Source: Pyrinomonadaceae bacterium (GTDB lineage: Bacteria; Acidobacteriota; Blastocatellia; Pyrinomonadales; Pyrinomonadaceae). Taken from it: a DNA stretch of 59,271 nucleotides. The translations under genes were made by a program, and so were the position numbers. Numbering within the stretch: position 1 is the stretch's first letter; every line of letters begins with the position of its first letter. The notes beneath the pieces are model-generated. The model was not told where the DNA came from and ran no database searches. It was given only the letters and a program-made list of their open reading frames with translations. This document shows positions 1 through 8,960 of this stretch, piece after piece. The stretch is taken from contig JAJTWY010000020.1 in the NCBI GenBank assembly GCA_021463165.1, positions 1-59,271 on the forward strand. The letters run 5' to 3'.

Positions 1-310
<310 letters not shown>

Positions 311-312
311 AT

Positions 313-470
313 AAAATTTGTTGACTAGCAAATTTTAATGTGAAAAGCAGCTCGTAGTGGACACGCAATGTATTCAGTTGTCAGATATCAGGTTTTTGAA
401 AATTTTGGATATCGAATAGAGAATATCGAATTGTTTTGATCCAATATTCGACATTCATGATTCGATATTC
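313..470 (+). repeat. 23S-5S spacer with several short inverted repeats
   Basis: The 170-base spacer between the two rRNA genes holds a perfect 8-base inverted repeat (AAAATTTG at 313-320, CAAATTTT at 329-336) directly after the 23S end. It also holds several copies of a TATTCGA/TCGAATA-type word, including the perfect 11-base inverted pair GAATATCGAAT (421-431) and ATTCGATATTC (460-470), with a related copy at 407-417. The first hairpin fits an rRNA processing signal. The second set may be a longer processing stem or a small dispersed repeat. No gene or tRNA is visible here. Confidence 0.6.
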
Positions 471-480
471 GACACAGTTT

Positions 481-595
<115 letters not shown>

Positions 596-603
596 TCTAA
601 TCC

Positions 604-638
604 AAGAAAAGCCCGCTCGTTTTGAGTGGGCTTTTCTT
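604..638 (+). terminator. Intrinsic terminator of the rRNA operon
   Basis: A 15-base stem with one G-T pair, AAGAAAAGCCCGCTC, pairs with GAGTGGGCTTTTCTT around a GTTTT loop, and its 3' arm is T-rich. It lies nine bases after the 5S gene. It ends just before the minus-strand antitoxin gene and, being nearly symmetrical with A/T-rich ends, could also stop transcription from the opposite side. Confidence 0.9.
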
Positions 639-644
639 ATTGGG

Positions 645-941
645 CTAGCTATCGTCTGCGGTTTTGACTGAGGTCCGCCCGTTCGCTAAGTATTTGTGCA
701 GTATGCTTGATATTAGGGTTTGGTAGGGAATTCCCTCCTCTAGCGCCCGTTTCTGCAGGCCGATGAGATCCTTGGACGAGATCCGGATGTTCACGCGTCG
801 GTCTTTCTTGAAAGTCGCGGCCGCGATCTTCTCAGCCTTCTTTTTTTCTTCCTCAAAGTTAGGTACCGAACGCCACTCGCCAGCCTCGACCGACGCAAGC
901 AGTTCTTCCTCTTCTTTATCAAGTTTGATCTTTTTTGTCAT
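645..941 (-). CDS. BrnA/CopG-like antitoxin of a type II toxin-antitoxin pair
   Basis: This 98-residue protein has a highly charged, Lys/Glu-rich N terminus with a 'GEWRSVPNFEEEKKKAEK' segment. A ribbon-helix-helix-like C terminus follows ('DRRVNIRISSKDLIGLQKRA' then 'EGIPYQTLISSILHKY'), the usual layout of CopG/BrnA antitoxins. It overlaps the upstream toxin gene by 23 bases, so the two are co-transcribed and probably translationally coupled, with the toxin first as in brnTA modules. By analogy the antitoxin would bind the toxin and repress the shared promoter upstream of position 1206. Family level is well supported; the exact TA family name is by resemblance. Confidence 0.8.
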   Translation of the reverse strand: MTKKIKLDKEEEELLASVEAGEWRSVPNFEEEKKKAEKIAAATFKKDRRVNIRISSKDLIGLQKRALEEGIPYQTLISSILHKYLANGRTSVKTADDS

Positions 942-1206
942 ATAGATACTTCCTGGTCAACTTCCGGCTTGGCATTATGGTCTTCAAAAATATTTCATCA
1001 TCCGATTCAATGAAAGGAACGACATAAACGTACTCCTCGATCTCGACCAAATAGACTCGCTGATGCGAGTACTTGAGTTGATTCGGATGTGCGATCACAG
1101 CAAGTACGCCGCCATTCTCGATGTGAAAAACAACCTCTTCGAACGAGATCCCGCGCTCGGCTTTTAGTTGTTCGTTCTTTTCCGCGTTCCAGGCGAAATA
1201 CCTCAC
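919..1206 (-). CDS. BrnT-like toxin
   Basis: This 95-residue protein begins 'MRYFAWNAEKNEQLKAERGI' and continues with SFEEVVFHIENGG. It contains a 'YLVEIEEYVYVVPFIE' strand pair and ends in IMPSRKLTRKYL. This matches the compact RelE-fold BrnT-type toxins (FxWxxxKxxxxxxxxGIxFEE at the N terminus, late Arg/Lys residues). Family members are ribonucleases acting on mRNA or tRNA at the ribosome. It sits upstream of and overlaps the antitoxin gene. The pair lies between an rRNA operon and a divergent PLP decarboxylase, a typical small accessory insertion site. Alternative label: a DUF4258-like toxin. Confidence 0.78.
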   Translation of the reverse strand: MRYFAWNAEKNEQLKAERGISFEEVVFHIENGGVLAVIAHPNQLKYSHQRVYLVEIEEYVYVVPFIESDDEIFLKTIMPSRKLTRKYLYDKKDQT

Positions 1207-1342
1207 AAATGTATTCTAGTCCAAATGTGTGCCTTTTGGCAACAACATGTCGCTTCACGTCGAATGCGAAGCCGTGCGCCGGAGAGCTGATGTTACCGGA
1301 GCTATTGTTAGTGTACAATTCTCAAGAATCACGCGGAGCGGT

Positions 1343-2782
1343 ATGAGGGATAGACTGATCGAACTGGAAAGAAGTGCTCGGCTGCTTGAGCCGTCGTCTG
1401 AGATGCGGCGAGAGGCCCGTGCCCAGGTGATCGCGTACACCGAGGACTTTCTTGACAATATTCAAGCCGCGAAAGCGTATGTCGCAAACGCCGGCAAGGG
1501 CGAGGGGCTTCTGGATTCGCCCATCTCAGAGGAAGGCATCGGGGTCGAGGCCGCGATCGATATGATCCGGGCGAACATTGATACGCCCGGGCTTAATCCG
1601 GCTTCGGGCGGACATCTTGGTTATATCCCGGGCGGCGGGATCTACTATTCGGCGCTTGCCGACTACATGGTCGATGTCTCTAATCGGTATGCCGGGGTGT
1701 TTTATGCGAGCCCCGGTGCAGTTCGAATGGAGAACATGCTGATCCGTTGGCTGTGCGACCTCGTCGGCTATCCCGCGGAAGCCTCGGGTAATCTGACAAC
1801 GAGCGGCAGCCTTGCCAACATGATCGCGATAGTTGCGGCCCGCGACGGCCGCGACATCAAATCGACGAACATTCCCCGATCGGTCATTTATCTTTCGGAA
1901 CAAACGCATCATTCGATCGACAAAGCGATCCGTGTCGCCGGGCTTGGCGAGTGCATCGTCCGGTATATTCGTCTCGATGACAAATTCAGGATGATCCCGG
2001 CGGAATTAGCAGAGTCGATGGACTCAGATAAAGCCGCCGGTCTGAATCCCTTTCTTGTTGTTGCGTCTGCCGGAACGACTGATGTCGGTGCGATCGATCC
2101 GCTAACCGAAATTGGCGAGATAGCGAGGTCAAAGGATCTTTGGTACCACGTGGATGCGGCCTATGGCGGATCTTTTATACTGACAGAGGAAGGGAAGGCG
2201 AAGTTAAAGGGCCTGGAGGCGGCAGATTCGCTGATCATCGACCCGCACAAAGGCCTTTTCCTGCCATACGGACTTGGTGTTGTTCTGGTCAAGAACGTAC
2301 GCGATCTGCAGCGATCGTACGGCTTCGATGCACATTACATGCAGGACGCCTTTGCGGCTCCAGACGAGCTGTCACCGGCTGAGCTTTCGCCCGAGTTGAC
2401 CAAGCATTTCCGCGGGCTGCGGCTCTGGCTCCCGCTCAAGCTTCATGGCCTGGCTCCGTTTCGGGCCTGCCTCGAAGAAAAACTCCTCCTCGCCAGGTAT
2501 TTTCATCGTGAAGTTCAAAAGCTAGGCTTCGAGAGCGATCTCGAACCCGAGCTGTCTGTCGTCACATACCGATACGTGACAAGCGGGCCCGAGCAGGACG
2601 AGTTCAATCGTCAACTTCTCACCGAAGTGATCAATGACGGCCGTGTATTCATCTCGTCGACGATGCTCAATGGTAAGTTTACCCTGCGCTTCGCCTGCCT
2701 TTCGTTTCGAACGCACCTTGCTACGGTCGATACGCTTCTGGCGGTGCTGCGCGAAGCCGTAGAAAGACTCGAAAAACATTGA
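1343..2782 (+). CDS. Pyridoxal-phosphate-dependent decarboxylase (group II amino-acid decarboxylase)
   Basis: A 479-residue fold-type I PLP enzyme of the aromatic-L-amino-acid/glutamate decarboxylase group. Signatures are the N-terminal substrate region with NPASGGHLGYIPGGG, 'TSGSLANMIAIVAARDG' in the cofactor phosphate loop, VDAAYGG with the PLP-binding Asp, and IIDPHKG with the Schiff-base Lys at about residue 303. An in-frame reading continues further upstream, but the ATG at 1343 is preferred: it follows a GGAGCGG Shine-Dalgarno sequence and a TACAAT -10-like element (1314-1319), and the preceding residues are not family-like. Substrate cannot be decided from sequence; an aromatic amino acid is plausible. 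It is divergent from the toxin-antitoxin pair. Confidence 0.88.
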   Translation: MRDRLIELERSARLLEPSSEMRREARAQVIAYTEDFLDNIQAAKAYVANAGKGEGLLDSPISEEGIGVEAAIDMIRANIDTPGLNPASGGHLGYIPGGGIYYSALADYMVDVSNRYAGVFYASPGAVRMENMLIRWLCDLVGYPAEASGNLTTSGSLANMIAIVAARDGRDIKSTNIPRSVIYLSEQTHHSIDKAIRVAGLGECIVRYIRLDDKFRMIPAELAESMDSDKAAGLNPFLVVASAGTTDVGAIDPLTEIGEIARSKDLWYHVDAAYGGSFILTEEGKAKLKGLEAADSLIIDPHKGLFLPYGLGVVLVKNVRDLQRSYGFDAHYMQDAFAAPDELSPAELSPELTKHFRGLRLWLPLKLHGLAPFRACLEEKLLLARYFHREVQKLGFESDLEPELSVVTYRYVTSGPEQDEFNRQLLTEVINDGRVFISSTMLNGKFTLRFACLSFRTHLATVDTLLAVLREAVERLEKH

Positions 2783-2843
2783 TGATGGTTGTGTTCGCCC
2801 GATCGCATCGAAGAATTATCGCACTTCAGCGGAATAGGAAGCC

Positions 2844-2849
2844 TATAAT
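2844..2849 (+). promoter_or_regulatory. -10 element TATAAT upstream of the transglutaminase gene
   Basis: A perfect TATAAT lies 17 bases before the ATG at 2866. No good -35 is visible and there is no Shine-Dalgarno sequence before the start codon, so the transcript would have a very short 5' leader of roughly 10 bases. Confidence 0.4.
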
Positions 2850-2865
2850 CATCTGGTAACAGTCG

Positions 2866-5037
2866 ATGAGTCTCGAGAAGTTCTTTCGCATCGTTTCTTA
2901 CCTAACCGTCCTTTGCGGCTTTCTCTCGCTTTGGATCTCCGGCACATTTGGAACGCTGATAACCGCGGGGTTTATAGCGGCATTTTTTGCAGCGTGGTTC
3001 ATCGAAGACAGCCGTTTTCAGATCGGCGAGAAACTGGGCACCGCACTGATCGTTTTGGCGCTGCCCGTTTTTTATGGGTTATGGAATTCGGATCTACTAT
3101 CTGCCTCGGGCGGCGACACCTGGATCGCCGGGCTGCTTGCCCGGATGATCCTCTGCCTTTCGGCGATAAAGTTGCTGCAGCGAAAGAGCGACCGAGACTG
3201 GATATTCCTCTACCTGATGTCCTTCTTCGAAGTGCTGCTGGCGGCGGGCTTGAGTATCAGTGCGACGTACATGGCGAGTTTTGTGTTCTATGTGCTTGCG
3301 ATGGCTTGCTCGATCGTTGCCTTCGAGATCCGCCGCACTTCGCGAGCGGTCGAGCACCGGCTCGACGGTTCGGTCGCCGACAGGCGAAATGAGATATCTG
3401 ATTCGCGCCTCGTCTTCGGAGCGCGGCGAATACCTGTCGCCGCCGTTGCGTTGTTGGCCTTTATTCTCTTCCTCGCTATCCCACTGTTCTTTGCCCTGCC
3501 GCGTGTTGGTGGTGCCGGCTTCGGCGGCGATCAGCGGGGTATGGCGACGACCGGGTTTTCTGACCGTGTTACGCTTGGAAGGTTCGGACGAATTGCCGAG
3601 GATGACCGCGTGGTAATGCGTGTAAAGCTCGAAGGCGCCGCCGCGGGGATGAACGACCTGTATTTTCGCGGCGTTGCTCTCGACACATTTGATAACCAGG
3701 CATGGAGCCGCCTGCGTGTAGAGCCGAAGGTGCCTTTCCCGAGAGGAAGCAATGACACCATCACGTTAGGGATGCCAAGGGATCGCGGGATGCTTGTTCA
3801 GCAGACCGTCTATCTTGAACCTCTCGACACGCCGGTGCTTTTTGTTCTACCCCGCGCGATATCGCTGCAAGGCAGTTTCGTGGCCGTAAATCTTGACACT
3901 TACGGGGCGATCAGCCACACGCGAGCTGCTGAGCGGATCAGTTATAAGGCGGTATCTGACCGCTCAAGGCCGCCCGTGGATGACCTGAGGGCCGACGACC
4001 GGCCTTACTCGATGGAATCGCAGGCGTACCGTTCGCTGCCAAACGGCCTCGATCCGCGAATTGCCGAACTGGCTCGCGAAGTCACGTCGAAGGACACGAA
4101 TCGGTTCGATAAGGCCCTCACACTGGAAAAGTTCCTGCAGAATAATTTTGGCTATACACTCGAGCAGCGAGCGGGCGGGAAACAGCCGCTCGCGGATTTT
4201 CTGTTCAACGTGAAAGAGGGCCATTGCGAGTATTTTGCGTCGGCGATGGCGATAATGCTGCGGACGCAGGGGATCGCGACGAGGATCGTGAACGGCTTTC
4301 ACGGCGGCGATCTCAACGATGCGTCCGGGCTGACCGTGATTCGCCAGCGTCACGCCCACGCATGGGTCGAGGTTTATTTCCCGGGGCTTGATGCCTGGGT
4401 CACATTCGACCCGACTCCTTTCGCCGGGCAACCGGGCGGAAACCCGGCGACTGGCATTGGGGCGGTGTTCGGTAAATACATTGAGGCTATCGAGGCGATC
4501 TGGATCCAGTACTTCGTGGCCTACGACGATCAGGGACAACGCTCGCTCGGCCGATCGGTTCGAGATGAATTTCAGAGTATTCAGAGCGGATGGTCGAGGT
4601 ATCTGGGCCTTACGGCTGATATCGCCAATGAATGGCTCGCGGAGGTTCGGGGTGACAAAGGGCTGCAGGCAAGTATTCTTGCTATTGTCTACGCCGCGGC
4701 CGGGCTGATAGCCATACTAGCGGCGATGGTCACCGTTGTATGGTTGATCAGACGATGCATAAGGTCGCGGATATGGCGGAGATTGACGGACCGGTTTCGT
4801 TCGCGCAGAGAAGATGCCGAGGTTGCTTTCTATCAAAGGCTGCTTGCCATTCTTTCGGCAAAGGGGTTCACACGTGAGGCTTTTCAAACTCCGCTCGAGT
4901 TCGCGCACGCTGTCGGGCATCCCGAGGCTATTTTGATAACTCAAAGATATCAGGAAGTCCGTTTTGGTAAGAGGCCTCTGACCTGTGAACAGGACGCCGA
5001 ACTGCGTCAGATGCTGAAGCGGCTGCAGGAGAGTTAA
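2866..5037 (+). CDS. TgpA-like membrane transglutaminase (DUF3488 - transglutaminase - DUF4129)
   Basis: A 723-residue membrane protein with three parts. The N terminus (about 1-220) has six or so hydrophobic segments of the DUF3488 type. A periplasmic domain carries a transglutaminase core with Cys454 in GHCEYFA, His498 in HAHAWVEVY and Asp515 in TFDPTP, a complete Cys-His-Asp triad. A further transmembrane segment near 600-625 precedes a cytoplasmic DUF4129-like tail. TgpA of Pseudomonas is the best-known relative and is essential there; the exact substrate is unknown. No MoxR ATPase or DUF58 partner is adjacent, although these often accompany the family. A small membrane-protein gene follows 14 bases downstream, probably in the same operon. 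Confidence 0.88.
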   Translation: MSLEKFFRIVSYLTVLCGFLSLWISGTFGTLITAGFIAAFFAAWFIEDSRFQIGEKLGTALIVLALPVFYGLWNSDLLSASGGDTWIAGLLARMILCLSAIKLLQRKSDRDWIFLYLMSFFEVLLAAGLSISATYMASFVFYVLAMACSIVAFEIRRTSRAVEHRLDGSVADRRNEISDSRLVFGARRIPVAAVALLAFILFLAIPLFFALPRVGGAGFGGDQRGMATTGFSDRVTLGRFGRIAEDDRVVMRVKLEGAAAGMNDLYFRGVALDTFDNQAWSRLRVEPKVPFPRGSNDTITLGMPRDRGMLVQQTVYLEPLDTPVLFVLPRAISLQGSFVAVNLDTYGAISHTRAAERISYKAVSDRSRPPVDDLRADDRPYSMESQAYRSLPNGLDPRIAELAREVTSKDTNRFDKALTLEKFLQNNFGYTLEQRAGGKQPLADFLFNVKEGHCEYFASAMAIMLRTQGIATRIVNGFHGGDLNDASGLTVIRQRHAHAWVEVYFPGLDAWVTFDPTPFAGQPGGNPATGIGAVFGKYIEAIEAIWIQYFVAYDDQGQRSLGRSVRDEFQSIQSGWSRYLGLTADIANEWLAEVRGDKGLQASILAIVYAAAGLIAILAAMVTVVWLIRRCIRSRIWRRLTDRFRSRREDAEVAFYQRLLAILSAKGFTREAFQTPLEFAHAVGHPEAILITQRYQEVRFGKRPLTCEQDAELRQMLKRLQES

Positions 5038-5051
5038 GAAAGGGAGGCGAA

Positions 5052-5342
5052 ATGAGTGAGAAGAACCTGCGAACCTTGATCCCGATGCTGGGCCTGGGCG
5101 CGTACGCTCTGGTCATGTTTGTGGCATCCGGATTTTTCCTATCGAATTATCAAGAACTGATGCTTGCGTGCGGACGCTATTCAGCGTCGGATTGCTCGGC
5201 GAATGATGCGATCGTTGTAAGTTCGATAAGCCTGAAGATCGGCACCGTTGTGTTCTTTCTTATGGGCAGCTTCGCGTGGGCGATCGCATCTTACCTTGCT
5301 GTCAGATTCGTTAAACTTAGGGCGTTTTTGCCTTTGCCATAA
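5052..5342 (+). CDS. Small two-helix membrane protein, function unknown
   Basis: A 96-residue protein with two clear hydrophobic helices: about residues 11-31 ('LGLGAYALVMFVASGFFLS') and 58-85 ('SLKIGTVVFFLMGSFAWAIA'). The short loop between them contains two Cys residues (AxACGR and SDCSAN). The start is well supported by a GGGAGG Shine-Dalgarno sequence. It follows the transglutaminase gene by 14 bases on the same strand, so the two are likely co-transcribed. No family recognised. Confidence 0.7.
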   Translation: MSEKNLRTLIPMLGLGAYALVMFVASGFFLSNYQELMLACGRYSASDCSANDAIVVSSISLKIGTVVFFLMGSFAWAIASYLAVRFVKLRAFLPLP

Positions 5343-5347
5343 TAAAA

Positions 5348-5377
5348 CTGGGCCGCGGACTTTATGTCACGGCCCAG
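5348..5377. terminator. Terminator hairpin between convergent genes
   Basis: CTGGGCCG (5348-5355) pairs perfectly with CGGCCCAG (5370-5377). On the minus strand the hairpin is followed by TTTTATT, so it terminates the lipoprotein gene at 5397 well; on the plus strand the downstream tract (CCTCTCATTTT) is poorer. Probably bidirectional. Confidence 0.75.
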
Positions 5378-5396
5378 CCTCTCATTTTGCCAACGA

Positions 5397-5867
5397 TCAG
5401 TTGTCGTCGTCCGAATCCTTCGTGTCGGATGATGTCGGCGAGCTTGGAGCCGAGCCTTTTACGGTCAGGGTTCCGGATTTAGCGTCTATCTGCTTACCTT
5501 CGGCGTCCGTCAGTGTAGCTTCGACCTTGTATTCGCCCGGGAGCGGGGTTGAGAAAGACTGCCAAAGCTGTTTCGAGCCCTCAAAGTCGACGGTATTTGT
5601 CCCGACCTCTTCTCCCCTGCTTCTACCCGGGACATTGTCGTAGGTGATCCGCCATTTCATCTTGTATTTGCCATCGGGAGCATTCGCGACAACGGCAAGA
5701 GCGTAGATATCCTCACCGGTATTGAAACTTGTCGCAGCCGGGTCGGCCTTGTTGTTTTTGCCAAATCTGAGTTCGGAAATGTTAGCGGTAGTGAAGCCGC
5801 CGCTACAGGCGATTCCGACCGTCAATAGTACCGCTACTGCGAAAACTGCTGATGCATTCTTTATCAT
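5397..5867 (-). CDS. Lipoprotein of unknown function
   Basis: A 156-residue exported lipoprotein. A hydrophobic signal (residues about 5-20) ends in the lipobox VGIAC with Cys21. The mature part is a small beta-rich domain containing 'SFNTGEDIYALAVVANAP' and LPGEYKVEATLTDAEGK, reminiscent of Ig-like or 'intracellular proteinase inhibitor'-type beta sandwiches that modulate how molecules bind or assemble. The C terminus is a Ser/Asp-rich low-complexity tail (SSDTKDSDDDN). A GGAGACA sequence precedes the ATG. It converges with the small membrane protein gene. Specific function not recognisable. Confidence 0.72.
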   Translation of the reverse strand: MIKNASAVFAVAVLLTVGIACSGGFTTANISELRFGKNNKADPAATSFNTGEDIYALAVVANAPDGKYKMKWRITYDNVPGRSRGEEVGTNTVDFEGSKQLWQSFSTPLPGEYKVEATLTDAEGKQIDAKSGTLTVKGSAPSSPTSSDTKDSDDDN

Positions 5868-5988
5868 TTAGTGTCTCCTGGATCGTTAAGTTGAACTGGA
5901 TCGAATGAGTGTAACCGATAGCCCGCTCGCCGGGCAAGCGCGGCCGGTTACCTGTGTGCTATCCTGTATGTTTGCTGAATGAGTCCGA

Positions 5989-7350
5989 ATGAACGCTGTG
6001 AAGAAAGTTGGGTTTGTGAGTCTGGGTTGTCCCAAGAATCTCGTTGATAGCGAGGTGATGATGGGGACGCTGGCCGGCGCCGGTTACGAGATAACGAACC
6101 AGGCATCAGAAGCAGATACCGTCGTCGTAAATACCTGCGGATTCATTGATTCGGCAAAGCAGGAATCGATCGATACCATTCTTGAGGCCGCGCGATGGAA
6201 ATCTGAGGGAAAGGCTTCACGATTGATCGTCGCGGGCTGTCTCGTAGAGCGTTATCGTGACGACTTGATAAAGGAACTGCCCGAGGTCGATGCGTTTATC
6301 GGAACCTCACAGGTCGATCAGATCCTGGACGCTGCGGATGCTGAGTTTGAAGCGGCTCAACTTACGATCAGGCCGATCGGGAACAAGACCGCTACTTATC
6401 TTTACGATTTCGACACTCCCAGACTTCGTGCGACTGATGCCCATACGGCTTTCATTAAGATCGCCGAGGGCTGCGACCGGCCCTGCGCGTTTTGCTCGAT
6501 CCCCGGGATGCGTGGTTCGTTCAGGTCACGCCGTTTCGGATCGATAATCGAAGAGGCGAGACAGCTTGGTAAACAAGGCGTCAAGGAGATCGTCCTGATC
6601 GCTCAGGACTCGTCGCGTTACGGTGAAGATCTCGGCGAGGTCGATGCGCTCGCCGCTCTGATAAGGGCGCTCGGAGAGATCGAAGAGATCGACTGGGTTC
6701 GAGTGATGTATGCCTACCCAACCCATATCTCAGACGCGTTCCTCGCCGCGGTCGCCGAAACCCCGAAGGCGGTGAAATACCTGGATATGCCATTGCAGCA
6801 TGCCTCCCGCACCATTCTCAAACTGATGAAGCGCGGCGGCACGCGGGCGTCGCTCGAACGATTGATCGAGCGAGTGCGCAAGGCGATCCCGGACATTACG
6901 ATCCGAACGACGTTCATAACGGGCTTTCCGGGCGAGACGGATGAAGATTTTCAGGAACTAATTGAATTCGTCCGGGCTTGTAGATTCGATAATGTCGGCG
7001 TCTTTACATATTCCGATGAGGAAGGAACGCCGGCCTTTGACCTGCCGAACAAGGTCGATCCGAAACTAGCCAGGCGGCGTCGCGACCTATTGATGAAAGA
7101 GCAGGCGAAGATCAGCCGACAGAAGAACAAGGAAAAGGTAGGCAGAACATTCAAAGTGATGTTCGAAGGCCTTTCTCGCGAGTCGGACCTACTGTTTCAG
7201 GGCCGCCTCGAGGGGCAGGCGCAGGAGATAGACGGTCATATCCTCATCAACGACGTTCCCGAAGGTCTTTCGCCCCAGATCGGGGCCGTTTACGACGTCC
7301 TTATTACTGAGGCCCATGATTACGATCTGGTCGGTGAAATCGTTGGCTAA
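5989..7350 (+). CDS. rimO: Ribosomal protein S12 methylthiotransferase RimO
   Basis: A 453-residue radical-SAM methylthiotransferase that adds a methylthio group to the conserved Asp of ribosomal protein S12. It has the N-terminal UPF0004 domain with 'KVGFVSLGCPKNLVDSEVMM' and NTCGFI, in which three Cys bind the auxiliary cluster. The radical-SAM motif CxxxCxxC is at Cys162, Cys166 and Cys169 (EGCDRPCAFCS). A C-terminal TRAM domain ends in DYDLVGEI. The CPKNLVDSE wording separates RimO from MiaB. Length is normal. No Shine-Dalgarno sequence precedes the ATG. A short inverted repeat (GTAACCG 5911-5917, CGGTTAC 5945-5951) lies in the divergent promoter region. Confidence 0.95.
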   Translation: MNAVKKVGFVSLGCPKNLVDSEVMMGTLAGAGYEITNQASEADTVVVNTCGFIDSAKQESIDTILEAARWKSEGKASRLIVAGCLVERYRDDLIKELPEVDAFIGTSQVDQILDAADAEFEAAQLTIRPIGNKTATYLYDFDTPRLRATDAHTAFIKIAEGCDRPCAFCSIPGMRGSFRSRRFGSIIEEARQLGKQGVKEIVLIAQDSSRYGEDLGEVDALAALIRALGEIEEIDWVRVMYAYPTHISDAFLAAVAETPKAVKYLDMPLQHASRTILKLMKRGGTRASLERLIERVRKAIPDITIRTTFITGFPGETDEDFQELIEFVRACRFDNVGVFTYSDEEGTPAFDLPNKVDPKLARRRRDLLMKEQAKISRQKNKEKVGRTFKVMFEGLSRESDLLFQGRLEGQAQEIDGHILINDVPEGLSPQIGAVYDVLITEAHDYDLVGEIVG

Positions 7351-7431
7351 CTCTTGTCTCCTTCCTGACGCGCGGCCTCAATTTCAAGGTGTCAAAGCTG
7401 ATCTGGGCGGATCAGCTTGTCCTGTGATCGA

Positions 7432-8712
7432 TCACCTAGTCAGCCTGTATATGAGAATTGCGGCCCGCTTCGTTAGTATCGGTAAGGTGTCGATCCGGGC
7501 CGACTCCCCTTTCGCGTGAGAGTTCCTTCCGCCGCCGATCCCGATCCCGTCGAGGCTTGGGATGATATCTGAGACAAAAGCCACGTCGCCGGCTCCGCGA
7601 TCGCCCGGGTCCAACGCATCGACCTTTCCAAATCCCAGATCCTGACTGACTTTGTCGAGTGTTCTGAGAAGTTCGTAGTTTCCTTCGCGGGGCGTCATGG
7701 CCGGAAGCCCGTCGAAGAAAGTGATCTTTGCCTTCGTGCCCGGGAGGCTTTTGGCGACGATCTCACGCATACGCTTTCGTGCGCTTTCCTTCTGCTCCTC
7801 ACTGATGAATCTGAGATCGCCGTTTACAACAAGTTTCGCCGGGACCACATTCGTCTTGCCGCTGGCTGAGCCGTCGCTGTCCTTTACCTCGACGGTCGTG
7901 CCGCCCAATATGAGCGAAGGGTTGAAGGTCAGATATCTTTCGCCGCCCAAGTTTTCACGAAAACTGTTGAGTATTCTCGCCGCCTCAAAGATCGCTCCGT
8001 TTCCCATACCCTCTCGAAATATCTGACCGGAATGGCCCGTATTTGCCTCGACCTCAAGCTTCCATGAGCTGGCGCCGCGGCGGCCGACCGTTGCGGTATT
8101 CAGAACGGTTCCCTCAAAACTCAGGGCGAGATCGCTCCGTTTGGCGGCGGCGATCATATCTGCCCGGCTGACCTCGATCGGATCGGCCGAATCTTCCTCT
8201 TCGCCCGTAAACATCACGATCAGTCGTGTGTCTCGGAGCGCACCAACAGAGTTGAGAGCCTTCAGTGCCTGTATGAGGACCATGTTGCCGCCCTTCATAT
8301 CGGCGACGCCAGTACCGTGTACGGTCTGACCATCCAAGCGATACTTTTCGCCGCTCAAAACGGTGTCAAGGTGCCCGAGAAGCAGCAATCGTTTGCCTTT
8401 CGTCCCGGTGCTCTCGGCGAGTAGGTGACCGGCTCGCTTCATCTCGGCGGGGAGATCAAGCCATTTTGTCCTCATCCCTATGGCTTCGAATTCTTTCGCG
8501 TAAAGATCTCCCACCGCTCTAACACCGGCGATGTCTTCCGTGGGGCTTGCGATGTTGACCGAGGTTTCGAGCAGCCTGAGAGCGTCTTTCTCATTTTTAT
8601 CTATGTACTCGACGATACGTCTCTCGACGGGATCGATCTGTGCAATGGTGTGGGACGCGAGCATTGTGCTCAACAGTGATGCGGTTACGAAGGCGGAAAG
8701 AAATCCTCTCAT
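7432..8712 (-). CDS. Secreted M20-family zinc metallopeptidase
   Basis: A 426-residue M20/M25/M40-type peptidase with a signal peptide (residues about 1-24, ending SHTIAQ). Di-zinc and catalytic positions are recognisable: His114 and Asp116 in LLGHLDTV, Asp138 in GVADMKGG, and Glu171/Glu172 in TGEEED. A dimerisation/lid domain with SSWKLEVEANTGHSGQ follows. The family includes carboxypeptidase G2-like enzymes and acyl-amino-acid hydrolases; the substrate is not predictable. The final His ligand probably lies in GGGRNSHAKGE near the C terminus. Exported location fits the peptidase-rich character of this genome. It is divergent from glnA. Confidence 0.88.
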   Translation of the reverse strand: MRGFLSAFVTASLLSTMLASHTIAQIDPVERRIVEYIDKNEKDALRLLETSVNIASPTEDIAGVRAVGDLYAKEFEAIGMRTKWLDLPAEMKRAGHLLAESTGTKGKRLLLLGHLDTVLSGEKYRLDGQTVHGTGVADMKGGNMVLIQALKALNSVGALRDTRLIVMFTGEEEDSADPIEVSRADMIAAAKRSDLALSFEGTVLNTATVGRRGASSWKLEVEANTGHSGQIFREGMGNGAIFEAARILNSFRENLGGERYLTFNPSLILGGTTVEVKDSDGSASGKTNVVPAKLVVNGDLRFISEEQKESARKRMREIVAKSLPGTKAKITFFDGLPAMTPREGNYELLRTLDKVSQDLGFGKVDALDPGDRGAGDVAFVSDIIPSLDGIGIGGGRNSHAKGESARIDTLPILTKRAAILIYRLTR

Positions 8713-8960
8713 ATAAACACTTTTCCTTTTGGGGTTGATCCATCGTCTCCGAATTTTGGCCGCAGGTCAAGCTGGCCCCGATCCTGTGTTCCTGACGATG
8801 CCAACAGCGCAAATCCTACAAAAATGTATGAAATCTGAAAAGATGCCGATGCCGCGACTACAACCTTTGCCCTCTATCCTGCGTGAGATAAACTTACGTC
8901 TTTGAAAGGGAAGCCCCTAGGCTGAAGTTTTGATACTAGTCAATTTACCGAGGAGAAATA

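Noticed and set aside
1229..1342. Upstream in-frame extension of the PLP decarboxylase
   Set aside because: The residues are not family-like, and the Shine-Dalgarno and -10 elements point to the ATG at 1343.
4388..4539. Open frames on the opposite strand or other frames inside the large genes
   Set aside because: They lack recognisable motifs and coincide with strongly supported genes; they arise from GC-rich codon use.
5911..5951. Inverted repeat GTAACCG...CGGTTAC upstream of rimO as a regulator site
   Set aside because: Only 7 bases with a GC-rich interior hairpin; could be chance, and no partner copy was found in the window.
8713..8960. Sigma54 promoter or riboswitch upstream of glnA
   Set aside because: No GG-N10-GC element with suitable flanks and no glutamine-riboswitch-like core could be seen.
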